Of a stretch of 41,573 nt of DNA, positions 8,730 through 16,255 are shown piece by piece. The stretch's first letter is position 1. The number at the start of each line of letters is the position of its first letter. The notes below the pieces were generated by a model, which saw nothing but the letters and a program-made list of their open reading frames with translations, made no database searches and was not told where the DNA came from. The stretch is taken from NCBI GenBank assembly GCA_029776995.1, contig JAKOTZ010000094.1:1-41573 (forward strand), in the 5' to 3' direction. Position numbers and translations under genes: made by a program. The DNA is from Candidatus Hydrogenedentota bacterium (GTDB taxonomy: Bacteria > Hydrogenedentota > Hydrogenedentia > Hydrogenedentales > CAITNO01).

Positions 8730-9353
8730 ATGATGGACGAAATCTTTCAAGGACCCTCAGATTCTCCATCAGCCCCCCCAGGTTCCGTTGAAAACACCGT
8801 ACCCATTTCAGACGACCTGCCATCTTCTTCTCAGCGGGAACCGCGGAGTGCTGAAGGTCAACCGTGCCGATGGATTTTCCTGTCCTCCGCAGACCAGGCG
8901 CTGCAACTTGCCGAGCATACCGCGTTCCAATCCAAATACAACAACCGGGAAAACCGCATATGCGTTCCCGTGGAGTCGGTCCAAGAGGAAGCTTTCACCC
9001 GACTTATCCGCGCAACGGAACATGGAGGGCGGCTTGGCCTGATTTTCCCCCAGTTTTATTTTGGCCTCCACGCGCGGGAATATCTGTATGAAACGCTAAA
9101 AAGAGGGCTGGCTATGGGCGTCCGGAACCTGGTAATTTCACACCCCGCCCATTTTCAGGTGGTGCGATCACTGGGCAAACGCCGGATTACGCTGCTGGCG
9201 GGCGCCGGTTTCCATTTGATGAATCGGGAGTCCATCAATCATGTGCTGGGAGAAGGTGCGCGCGTCGTTCAGGTTTCGCTGGAATGTGACCGCGAGAACT
9301 GGCAAAGCCTGGTCATGCATTTCCCGGTTGGCACCCTGGCGATAACGGTATAG
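8730..9353 (+). CDS. U32-family protein, second part (possibly a split or interrupted gene)
   Basis: A 207-residue frame starting at ATGATG only three bases after the TAG of the U32 gene and in the same reading frame. No good ribosome binding site is visible, so translation would depend on reinitiation or readthrough. The first 45 residues are a Pro/Ser-rich linker. The rest resembles the accessory C-terminal region of long U32 proteins, with a run like 'RITLLAGAGFHLMNRESI' then 'VVQVSLECDRENWQSL', which matches the usual pattern of a buried strand, Asn/Ser turn, 'S-E' strand and leucine-rich helix. It ends at a second TAG (9351-9353), just after 'GTLAITV', where relatives usually continue with a Tyr. 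It may be expressed as a truncated product. Confidence 0.6.
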   Translation: MMDEIFQGPSDSPSAPPGSVENTVPISDDLPSSSQREPRSAEGQPCRWIFLSSADQALQLAEHTAFQSKYNNRENRICVPVESVQEEAFTRLIRATEHGGRLGLIFPQFYFGLHAREYLYETLKRGLAMGVRNLVISHPAHFQVVRSLGKRRITLLAGAGFHLMNRESINHVLGEGARVVQVSLECDRENWQSLVMHFPVGTLAITV

Positions 9354-9674
9354 CATCACCCTCCCGCTTTTCAGTCGCGCGCGCCCGGACCGCGGCTGCG
9401 TGACCAGCGCATCAGCCTGACGGAACCCAGGATAACCCTGAAGGTAATCCGCCGTCAGGAAATTACATATTCCATCAGCGCGTCACCGCTGGTATTGCCG
9501 CCCCGCATAATTCCGGAAGCGGAACGGGCGCACTGGATTTACGATTTCAGCTGGGATGACTTTGGCGCAGAAGAAATCCAGAAACAGATTCACAATGCGG
9601 AAAACACCGCAGGGTCAGAAGCGTCCCATCAGTCCGGCTGGAAAAAACATCCGCTGTTCGGCACGCTGGAGTAG
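9354..9674 (+). pseudogene. C-terminal remnant of the U32 protein after an in-frame TAG
   Basis: After the TAG at 9351-9353, the same frame stays open for 106 codons to another TAG at 9672-9674. The translation looks like protein: 'FQSRAPGPRLRDQ', then beta-like strands ('RITLKVIRRQEITYSI'), 'HWIYDFSWDDFG' and a basic end 'GWKKHPLFGTLE'. No start codon with a ribosome binding site is visible, so it is either a dead tail left by a nonsense mutation or part of a readthrough product. It ends 15 bases before the convergent agmatine deiminase gene. Confidence 0.6.
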
Positions 9675-9688
9675 CGGATCCACACTCC

Positions 9689-10810
9689 TTAAATCAGCTG
9701 CTCTTCTTTGGTAAGGCAGTGAATGGTCCCCAGCCCCCACACCAGGTCCACGGCGTGGATTCCCCTCACTTCCCGATCCGGAAAACATTCCGCAATGATG
9801 CCGAGCGCAAACCGGTCCGCCGGATCGTTAAAGGTAGGAACCAGCACCGTTTCATTGGTAATTAAAAAGTTCGCGTAGCTGGCGGGAAGCCTGACGCGAT
9901 CAAAAACAACCGGTTGCGGCATGGGAAGTGAAATGATCTCCAGTTTTGCCCCATCAGGCAGTTTCACGCCTTCCAGACGTTCCCGATTTTCCTCCAGTGC
10001 GACGTAGTTGGGATCCGAAGAAGAAGCTTCCCGGCACAGCAAGACCTGATTTTGCCCGACAAAGCGGCACACGTCATCCACATGTCCGTGGGTATCGTCC
10101 CCGATTATCCCTTTGTTCAACCAGATCACCTGTCTGATCCCAAGATATTCCCGGAAACAGTCTTCGTAATCCCGCCTGGACATGCCCGGATTTCGGGTCT
10201 GCACCGCTGAATCCAGCAGACATTCTTCGGTGGCCAGCAGCACGCCCGCGCCATTCGAATCAACCGCTCCGCCTTCCAGCACAACAGGAACCCCGCGCCA
10301 TGACGCCTCCTGAAACGGCAATGCCATCTCCCGGACATATCTGCCTGCCCACTGGGCATCCCTGAGATGATTCGGATAACGGGCCCAACCATTAAACCGA
10401 AACAGTACAGCCTCCAGCCGCGGAGGAGAAGACGGGGATTCCACCACGGTCCAGAAGGGAGAAATGTCCCGCATCCAACCCCGATCCAGCGGGCATACGT
10501 CAAAAATGATCCGGTCCATTACCGCGCCAGCCCGCATCAACGCCCGGCGCGCCCGGTCCAATGCGGCAGAACTGGCCACTGCCATACGCAATAGCTGTGT
10601 TCTGGAAACCAGTCGGGCAATCTCGGCAACAGCCCAGCACGCCGCGTGATATTTTCCCGGCCAGTCCGCCGGGTTTACCGGCCAGGCCAGGTGCACACAG
10701 GACTGGGGCTCCCATTCGGCAGGCATCCGTTTTCGGGGAACACCCTGTGCCGCCGCATACGCCTGTTGACCGGCTGATTTTGGCTTCTTTTCGGACCTTA
10801 AAGGTCTCAC
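9689..10810 (-). CDS. aguA: Agmatine deiminase
   Basis: A 373-residue agmatine deiminase, which converts agmatine to N-carbamoylputrescine and ammonia. Family motifs are complete: 'MPAEWEP' near the start, 'DRGWMRDISP' (active-site Asp), 'VLEGGAVDSNG' (Glu), 'GDDTHGHVDDVCRF' (His and Asp), and near the end 'GLGTIHCLT' with the catalytic Cys (about residue 365). The chosen start is GTG at 10810. It overlaps the TGA of the amidase gene as GTGA and has GGAG at a suitable distance; a later ATG at 10726 lacks a ribosome binding site. With the amidase it completes the agmatine-to-putrescine route. No arginine decarboxylase is in the window. Confidence 0.95.
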   Translation of the reverse strand: MRPLRSEKKPKSAGQQAYAAAQGVPRKRMPAEWEPQSCVHLAWPVNPADWPGKYHAACWAVAEIARLVSRTQLLRMAVASSAALDRARRALMRAGAVMDRIIFDVCPLDRGWMRDISPFWTVVESPSSPPRLEAVLFRFNGWARYPNHLRDAQWAGRYVREMALPFQEASWRGVPVVLEGGAVDSNGAGVLLATEECLLDSAVQTRNPGMSRRDYEDCFREYLGIRQVIWLNKGIIGDDTHGHVDDVCRFVGQNQVLLCREASSSDPNYVALEENRERLEGVKLPDGAKLEIISLPMPQPVVFDRVRLPASYANFLITNETVLVPTFNDPADRFALGIIAECFPDREVRGIHAVDLVWGLGTIHCLTKEEQLI

Positions 10811-11721
10811 CCGCCATTCTCCGCCCGTTGTTCCCGCCATCGCCGGGTCAAATCGCCATAGAGATCCACACGACGGTCCCTGAGAAAAGGCCAATTCCTG
10901 CGGACGGTCTCGATTTCTCCCCAATCCACATCCGCAAACAATATTGTCTCTTCAGCATCGCCGGCACAGGCCAGCACCTGCCCCTGCGGTCCTGCCACGA
11001 ACGAAGTTCCCCAGAATTCAATGCCCGCCGGATCGCCTTCCGACTGCTCAAAACCAACCCGATTCGCCGCGGCCACGTAACAGGCGTTGGCTACGGCATG
11101 CCCCCGCTGGACCGTCATCCAGGCCTCCCGCTGCACTGTCCCATAACGTTCTTTTTCCGATGGGTGCCAGCCGATAGCTGTGGGATAGAAGAGAATTCCC
11201 GCTCCGTCCAGCGCCGCCAGGCGAGCGGCTTCCGGATACCACTGATCCCAGCAGATCAACACGGCGATCTGTCCATAAGCCGTATTGAATGCGCGGATTC
11301 CCAGGTCGCCTGGCGTAAAGTAGTATTTTTCATAGTATCCCGGATCATCCGGAATATGCGTTTTGCGGTACCGGCCGGCCACGGATCCGTCCGCATCGTA
11401 AATAACCGCGCTGTTGTAGTAGAGTCCCGGAGCCACCCGTTCAAAGAACGGCACGATCAATACAACCTGAAGGCGAGACGCCAGGTCCCGCATTTCAACC
11501 AGCGTGGGATGGTTTTCCAGAACCGCCAGGTCAAACCGTGAAAAAGATTCCACCCGGCAGAAATAATGCGTCCGATACAGTTCCGGCAGGCAGATGATTT
11601 TTGCGCCGTTTTCTGAAGCGCGGGCGATCAGATCAACGGCATGTTCCTGATTGATCACAGGATCCTCTAGCACTCTGGGCTGAATAACCGCGATGCGGGT
11701 CGGCTGATCGGTATGGTTCAT
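10807..11721 (-). CDS. aguB: N-carbamoylputrescine amidase
   Basis: A 304-residue nitrilase-superfamily enzyme that hydrolyses N-carbamoylputrescine to putrescine, CO2 and ammonia. The catalytic triad is visible: Glu47 in 'LPELY', Lys in 'YRKTHIPDDPGY' and Cys in 'LICWDQWYPEAAR'. 'FFERVAPGLYYNSA' and 'GIEFWGTSF' are typical of the carbamoylputrescine branch rather than general nitrilases. The ATG at 11721 has GGAAG 9 bases upstream and follows the MFS gene stop by a single base. It overlaps the deiminase start by 4 bases, so the three genes are translationally coupled. Confidence 0.95.
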   Translation of the reverse strand: MNHTDQPTRIAVIQPRVLEDPVINQEHAVDLIARASENGAKIICLPELYRTHYFCRVESFSRFDLAVLENHPTLVEMRDLASRLQVVLIVPFFERVAPGLYYNSAVIYDADGSVAGRYRKTHIPDDPGYYEKYYFTPGDLGIRAFNTAYGQIAVLICWDQWYPEAARLAALDGAGILFYPTAIGWHPSEKERYGTVQREAWMTVQRGHAVANACYVAAANRVGFEQSEGDPAGIEFWGTSFVAGPQGQVLACAGDAEETILFADVDWGEIETVRRNWPFLRDRRVDLYGDLTRRWREQRAENGG

Positions 11722-11722
11722 A

Positions 11723-13279
11723 TCAGAAATCTTCCGTTTGAATGGGTACCCTGTCCGCTGCCGGTTGATCCAGATTCGCGTCGCTGTGCCTGGTCCGGCG
11801 AAATAATGGAAGCAGTGTAGCAAAAGCCAGCATATGGCGCACTCCGGCAACCGTGGAAACCTGCCGGGCCATCTGGAGAATTTCCCCCATGGCAGCCGTG
11901 CGCACAAAGCGTTCATCGGTTTCTCCCTGTTCCCGCACACTCAGCAGCCTGTGTATCGCGTACAGCCCAAGCAGGAACGCCGCCACAAATACATAGTCCA
12001 ATCCCCGCAAATCCAGCGCGGGAAGTTCAAACATCGAGGCAGTCCCCACGTCACTACTGTAGCGCAACACCAAACTGACCACCCTGTTTTCGAGCAGGTC
12101 GGCGCTGATACCCGCTATCAGCGGCGCGAGTGTGGCAACGATACCCGAAATCAGCGCCGCATCGGCCAGGTAGGATCCCCCTCTGCCGGCCGGGGCCAGT
12201 TTCAGCGACAGATTATTGACGCACAGGTTCACGCCCGCTGTCCCGATACCGGCCATAACGTGTATGCACAGCAACAGCGGAATCGTCAGGATATGCTTTT
12301 CCGGAAGCGTGGTAAAGGGCCACATCAGAAAAGAAAACACGAACAAGGGGGCTGATACCAGCAGAACGGATTTATTGCTGAACCGGTCAGCCAGCCTGCC
12401 CCACAGGGGATAAAAAACAACGTTCACCAGCTGGCTCAAAGTTGCCGCGCCGATTACCCACGCCATGCTCAGTTCCAGCCTGCGAATCATGTACACGGCA
12501 AAAAACGGCGCCGCCATGTTAACCGCAAACTGCCACCAGCCCAGGAAGATCAGCAGCTGCCGGAAATTGGAATCCCTGAACGGCCGCAGCAACGCCAAAA
12601 AAACAGACTCCTGGCTGCCGTTCTTCATTTTGGGCTCGGGTATCCAGAAAAAGAGCAGCGTGCTGACCACGCCCGCGCAGGAGGCCGTGAAAAAGATAAT
12701 GATGTAGGCCGAGCGGGTCCCCCCACCCCAGTTTCCAAGCCAGTGCCCCCACGCGTCAATGCCGAATGCCGCCACTACGCTGATTACGGCTCCGGCCGCA
12801 GTCGCCCAGGTAAGCCTTCGGGTAAACACGCGGTTGATTTCCTGTTCAGGAATCAGATCGCGCATCCATGAATTAAACGCGCAGGTAGCTACGTTAATGA
12901 GGCCGTAATGCACCGTAAGCATCAGCAAAAGCGAAATCAGCACCTGCCGGGAGGGAAGCAACAGGGCGGCCAGCGGTATCAGAAACCACATGGAACGGCT
13001 GACAAACAGCGCCAGAATCAATACCAGCTTCCTTCGCTGCGTCCGTTCAACCAGAAATACCGCCGGCGCCTGAAGGGTCATGGCCAAGGGGCCCAAGGCG
13101 GAAATTACCCCGACCATGGTGTTGCCCGCCCCCAACAGAACCGCAAAACCGATCAGAAAACCGCCGGTGGTCAGGATGCCCATTATCTGCGCAAATACCA
13201 CCTCGTACACCAGCAGACGCAATCCCTGCCGAAGCATTCTGTCAGGTATTTCCGCGCTGGGTGCCAACAAAACAAACAT
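11723..13279 (-). CDS. MFS transporter in the agmatine operon
   Basis: A membrane protein of about 518 residues with roughly 12 hydrophobic segments and an MFS-type loop motif ('YPLWGRLADRFSNKSVLL') in the middle of the second half. A long cytoplasmic tail of about 70 residues follows the last segment. It lies one base upstream of aguB and is the first gene of the operon, so it may move agmatine, putrescine or a related cation; this is inferred from position only. The start is unsettled: ATG 13279 has GGAG directly against it (too close), ATG 13237 has a distant GGAAA, and a longer frame opens with TTG at 13360. All three give the same membrane domain. Confidence 0.82.
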   Translation of the reverse strand: MFVLLAPSAEIPDRMLRQGLRLLVYEVVFAQIMGILTTGGFLIGFAVLLGAGNTMVGVISALGPLAMTLQAPAVFLVERTQRRKLVLILALFVSRSMWFLIPLAALLLPSRQVLISLLLMLTVHYGLINVATCAFNSWMRDLIPEQEINRVFTRRLTWATAAGAVISVVAAFGIDAWGHWLGNWGGGTRSAYIIIFFTASCAGVVSTLLFFWIPEPKMKNGSQESVFLALLRPFRDSNFRQLLIFLGWWQFAVNMAAPFFAVYMIRRLELSMAWVIGAATLSQLVNVVFYPLWGRLADRFSNKSVLLVSAPLFVFSFLMWPFTTLPEKHILTIPLLLCIHVMAGIGTAGVNLCVNNLSLKLAPAGRGGSYLADAALISGIVATLAPLIAGISADLLENRVVSLVLRYSSDVGTASMFELPALDLRGLDYVFVAAFLLGLYAIHRLLSVREQGETDERFVRTAAMGEILQMARQVSTVAGVRHMLAFATLLPLFRRTRHSDANLDQPAADRVPIQTEDF

Positions 13280-13377
13280 CTCCAGGTTATACGCGCCGCA
13301 GATTAGAGAATAATATGCGGCAACTGATGGTTTTGTTTCTAGTGCTTGAGCGAATCCCAATCCTGAAAGGATTTACA

Positions 13378-13623
13378 ATGGACATTCGGGAACTGAATGG
13401 AAACAGGGTTTTATTCTGCTGTTACGGAAAGCATTGCCGAAAAGCCGCAAAACGCATTAAAAAGGCGGTATCCGACAACAGCAAGAAAATCGTCCTGGTT
13501 AAATCCGACTGCATGAAAAAATGCGGTAAGAAGCCAGTCTTCTTTCTGGCCGAGGCTAATGGGGGACGCTTTATTCTTGAGGGATCCGCTGAGGAAATCT
13601 GCAATCTTCTCGAAACGCCATAG
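13378..13623 (+). CDS. Thioredoxin-like [2Fe-2S] ferredoxin domain protein
   Basis: An 81-residue protein of the thioredoxin-like [2Fe-2S] family. The four cluster ligands are in the expected pattern: Cys-x4-Cys in 'CYGKHC' and Cys-x3-Cys in 'CMKKC' about 30 residues later. These proteins carry a two-iron cluster on a thioredoxin fold and act as small electron carriers or sensors; the partner here is unknown. The ATG at 13378 has GAAAGG at 13365-13370. It is divergent from the MFS gene and convergent with the matrixin-like gene. It ends in TAG at a normal length. Confidence 0.85.
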   Translation: MDIRELNGNRVLFCCYGKHCRKAAKRIKKAVSDNSKKIVLVKSDCMKKCGKKPVFFLAEANGGRFILEGSAEEICNLLETP

Positions 13624-13658
13624 AAACGAACTTTTTTACGCCGGCTTACAATCGGCAA

Positions 13659-14312
13659 TCAGGGAGCTGCTGCCAGAGTTCTGAGATACTGAATATAGTC
13701 GTCCAGGGCAATACGCTTTGAGGCGGCCGAAGAAGCATCAGATACTACCTCCCCGGAACCAGATATGGATGATTTTTGTCTCATGGCCGCCTGGTCCGCG
13801 TTGAGCGCCTGAACGCCCGCCGCATTATCGGCGTACACCACCTTTTCCTGGGTTTCCGGCTCCACCCGGATCAGCTGCTTACCCTGGACGCCGCCAAAAA
13901 TCACCAGACCCCGCCCCGGGTATTCCCGCATATAAAGAATAACCTCTTCCCCTTCAGCAAAAGACGGGATTCCGGATGCCACCAACCCAATGCCTTCAGC
14001 CTGCCCTCCAATAATGGAAAAGGTTATCCGGGGAAGCGTATTCCCGTCTTCAGATGAGCCCGTATCCACGGTGCCCTTTATGACTTCAAGCACTTCCAAG
14101 GTCACATCCGTATAGATTAGAAACGAGCCGGGAACCCGCCGGGGGGCCGTCTGCACCACTTTCCCGTGAATTATATGGGTTACGCTGTTAACCATCTCCG
14201 GTGTCGTACGGGGCAGCAGCTGAGCCTGGGCGGACCCTGCTCCCACAACCAAAATCCCGATCAGCATCCAAATCGCCGTAGAGCCGATTCCTGAATCATG
14301 AATTTTCCGCAT
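13659..14312 (-). CDS. Possible internal translation start for the second secreted domain
   Basis: Inside the 834-residue frame, ATG at 14312 is preceded by AGAAGGAAG at ribosome-binding distance and opens a typical signal peptide: basic start, a hydrophobic core and 'SAQA' as a cleavage site. A 217-residue protein would result. Its body has the look of a small secreted domain often found beside matrixins, beginning 'TPEMVNSVTHIIHGKVV'. It could be made separately as well as, or instead of, the fusion. Whether both products exist cannot be read from the sequence. Confidence 0.45.
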   Translation of the reverse strand: MRKIHDSGIGSTAIWMLIGILVVGAGSAQAQLLPRTTPEMVNSVTHIIHGKVVQTAPRRVPGSFLIYTDVTLEVLEVIKGTVDTGSSEDGNTLPRITFSIIGGQAEGIGLVASGIPSFAEGEEVILYMREYPGRGLVIFGGVQGKQLIRVEPETQEKVVYADNAAGVQALNADQAAMRQKSSISGSGEVVSDASSAASKRIALDDYIQYLRTLAAAP

Positions 14313-16163
14313 ACGCTTCCTTCTGATCCCATAGGCCAATCCTGCCGAAGCCAGCAGGACTATCGCCATTCCCAAAACGATCGTGTCCCAATGCCGAATC
14401 GCTGTTCTGGCCGAGCTGAAAGCTGCCGCATTCCGGGCCAGGAAACGCGCCAGAACGGGTGATACGCGATACCAGGTATCCACCAGGGCAGTCCCGGCCA
14501 CAGTCTTCAACAGTACGTTATCCCGAAAACTTCTCAGTCCGCAGTTTATTTTTCTGAGCACCGCGCTGGTTATGGTCTCGGTATCAATTTCCGTTCCTCC
14601 CTCCCCGCCTCCGCCACCGATACCATCCAGAACGTTCAGCGGACAGACGTCATTAGGATCCCCGAACATAGGCCGATTCAGGGGCAGCATCGTCGGAATG
14701 GTTTTCCCACTTTTGGCGCTCACCGGCTGGTTTTTCTTGAAGTCCCATACAATCGGGGTGCCCGCGGCATAATTTTCGATGCCGTAAACATTCCCGTTTT
14801 CATTGAATACTTCCGACACGTAATTCGTGGAAAATTCCGATTCCGGCCGGACATTAACCGTAAAGCTCAGCGGCGGCGTCCCCTGCATCGTATCAAACGT
14901 CGCAGGACCCAATCCCGGAGGCGCCTGGCGCTCCAGTCCACTTCCATCCAGGGGGTTCATGGTCAGCGTGTATGAGGTAGTAAAGAACTGGCCGTTCGTG
15001 GAGGGAATTTCCAGCTGTTTCCACAGCCCCACCAGATGGAATTTACCTACCAGATTCCGGTTGGTGTACCGCACGTACAGGCCGCTCATCGTGCTGAAGA
15101 GCGGGATACGGGAGGCACCCTGGCTGTTGGCGACATCCGCCCAGGCCACGATGTGCGCCCCTGATATCGGGGCGGACGGAATACCCGTACCCCGCCTGGT
15201 CCGGGTTCGGGCTTCCTGGCTGATGGTAAAAAAGTTTTCCTGGCCGTCTTTTAAAGGATAGAGGAACGAAACACCCGAAATGTCATCCGGAGCGAGGTCC
15301 CGCCACCCAAAGGTCAACTCCCCGGACGCCTCCTCCGTGAGAAACGCCACAGGAAACATGGATGGCGTCGCGCCAACCAGTTTTGGAATACCGTCCACGC
15401 CCGTCAGCTGCAAAGCAGCGGTTTCGGTGGGAAGCCCCAACCCATTTTCCGTGTCGTACGGCTCCAGGTTGTTCAGCGGTGTCGGCCCCAGTCCCAACGC
15501 CATACCCACCGCATGCACAACAGTGGCCTTGAGATCAATGGCGCCAAGGCTGGTCAGGCCGGTATCCCGGTGGGCGGCCGCGCTGATGATGATATCGCAA
15601 TCCAGGATATTCCCTGATGGAACGATGGTCGTGGACTGGCCATTCTGCACGGGCACGTCCGTGATGGCGTAGGCCACAAGCGTAACCCCCAGCAGCGAAT
15701 CCACTTCAGGAATAATCGCGTCTGCCGGGTCGGGCAGGAAATTACTGCCACCGGAGGGAGAGTAGAGCCCGCCAGCCTCCGAAACCTGCATGAACACCGT
15801 AGGAAGGTAATCGGGCGTTGTAATTCCCGGGACAATAGCGTCCTGAAATTCACCCTGAAACCGGAATCGAACGAAACTGGTGGGCACATTTTCCCAAACG
15901 CGGAAGCCTTCTTTAACCAGCTTGATCTCCTCGGGGGTAAATCCCCTGGGGCCGCTTTCCAGGCGGAAGGGGAGCCCCTCACCCGCCTCTATCAGACCAT
16001 TGTTATTGGTATCAAAATCAACGATCGGCCAAACCGCAAAACGCATTTGCCCGAATTCATTGAACCCGCCTACCGGAAAGAAGGCCGACGCGGTACCGGC
16101 CATCAGCAGCGATGCCAGCATAATCCCCCCGGCCACAATTGGGATACAGCTTGCCTTTTTCAC
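13659..16163 (-). CDS. Matrixin-fold pseudoprotease fused in frame to a second secreted domain
   Basis: An 834-residue exported protein. The GTG start at 16163 has AAAGGA 7 bases upstream and a clear signal peptide ('LASLLMAGTASA'). After a calcium-loop-like 'DTNNNGLIEAGE', residues about 70-303 have the matrixin metalloprotease layout, with 'LGAIDLKATVVHAVG' and the downstream 'DDISGVSFLYP'. But the zinc motif HExxHxxGxxH reads His217, Ala218, Met221, Gly224, Pro227, so the catalytic Glu and two zinc ligands are missing. A Gly-rich linker and a membrane segment ending in Arg-Arg-Lys-Arg (about 592-617) follow. Residues 618-834 look like a separate protein with its own signal peptide ('GAGSAQA') and a beta-rich domain ('HIIHGKVVQ', 'VLEVIKGT', 'FAEGEEVILYM'). 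Probably co-transcribed with the giant gene upstream. Confidence 0.85.
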   Translation of the reverse strand: MKKASCIPIVAGGIMLASLLMAGTASAFFPVGGFNEFGQMRFAVWPIVDFDTNNNGLIEAGEGLPFRLESGPRGFTPEEIKLVKEGFRVWENVPTSFVRFRFQGEFQDAIVPGITTPDYLPTVFMQVSEAGGLYSPSGGSNFLPDPADAIIPEVDSLLGVTLVAYAITDVPVQNGQSTTIVPSGNILDCDIIISAAAHRDTGLTSLGAIDLKATVVHAVGMALGLGPTPLNNLEPYDTENGLGLPTETAALQLTGVDGIPKLVGATPSMFPVAFLTEEASGELTFGWRDLAPDDISGVSFLYPLKDGQENFFTISQEARTRTRRGTGIPSAPISGAHIVAWADVANSQGASRIPLFSTMSGLYVRYTNRNLVGKFHLVGLWKQLEIPSTNGQFFTTSYTLTMNPLDGSGLERQAPPGLGPATFDTMQGTPPLSFTVNVRPESEFSTNYVSEVFNENGNVYGIENYAAGTPIVWDFKKNQPVSAKSGKTIPTMLPLNRPMFGDPNDVCPLNVLDGIGGGGGEGGTEIDTETITSAVLRKINCGLRSFRDNVLLKTVAGTALVDTWYRVSPVLARFLARNAAAFSSARTAIRHWDTIVLGMAIVLLASAGLAYGIRRKRMRKIHDSGIGSTAIWMLIGILVVGAGSAQAQLLPRTTPEMVNSVTHIIHGKVVQTAPRRVPGSFLIYTDVTLEVLEVIKGTVDTGSSEDGNTLPRITFSIIGGQAEGIGLVASGIPSFAEGEEVILYMREYPGRGLVIFGGVQGKQLIRVEPETQEKVVYADNAAGVQALNADQAAMRQKSSISGSGEVVSDASSAASKRIALDDYIQYLRTLAAAP

Positions 16164-16255
16164 GGCTCTATCCTTTCCGCGCTGCGGCGATGATTCTCTG
16201 CCGCACCAACGTCTTTCTTTTCCTGCTCCGCATCAAAGCTCCGCCAATTTCCCTT

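Noticed and set aside
9354-9400. A +1 frameshift instead of a stop in the U32 remnant ('PLFSRA' in the shifted frame)
   Set aside because: It would need a second compensating shift within 50 bases, whereas the unshifted frame needs a single base change and stays open for 106 codons.
7425-9674. TAG recoded to an amino acid genome-wide
   Set aside because: The acylphosphatase, the [2Fe-2S] protein and waaA all end in TAG at normal family length, so TAG is used as a stop here. Local readthrough remains possible.
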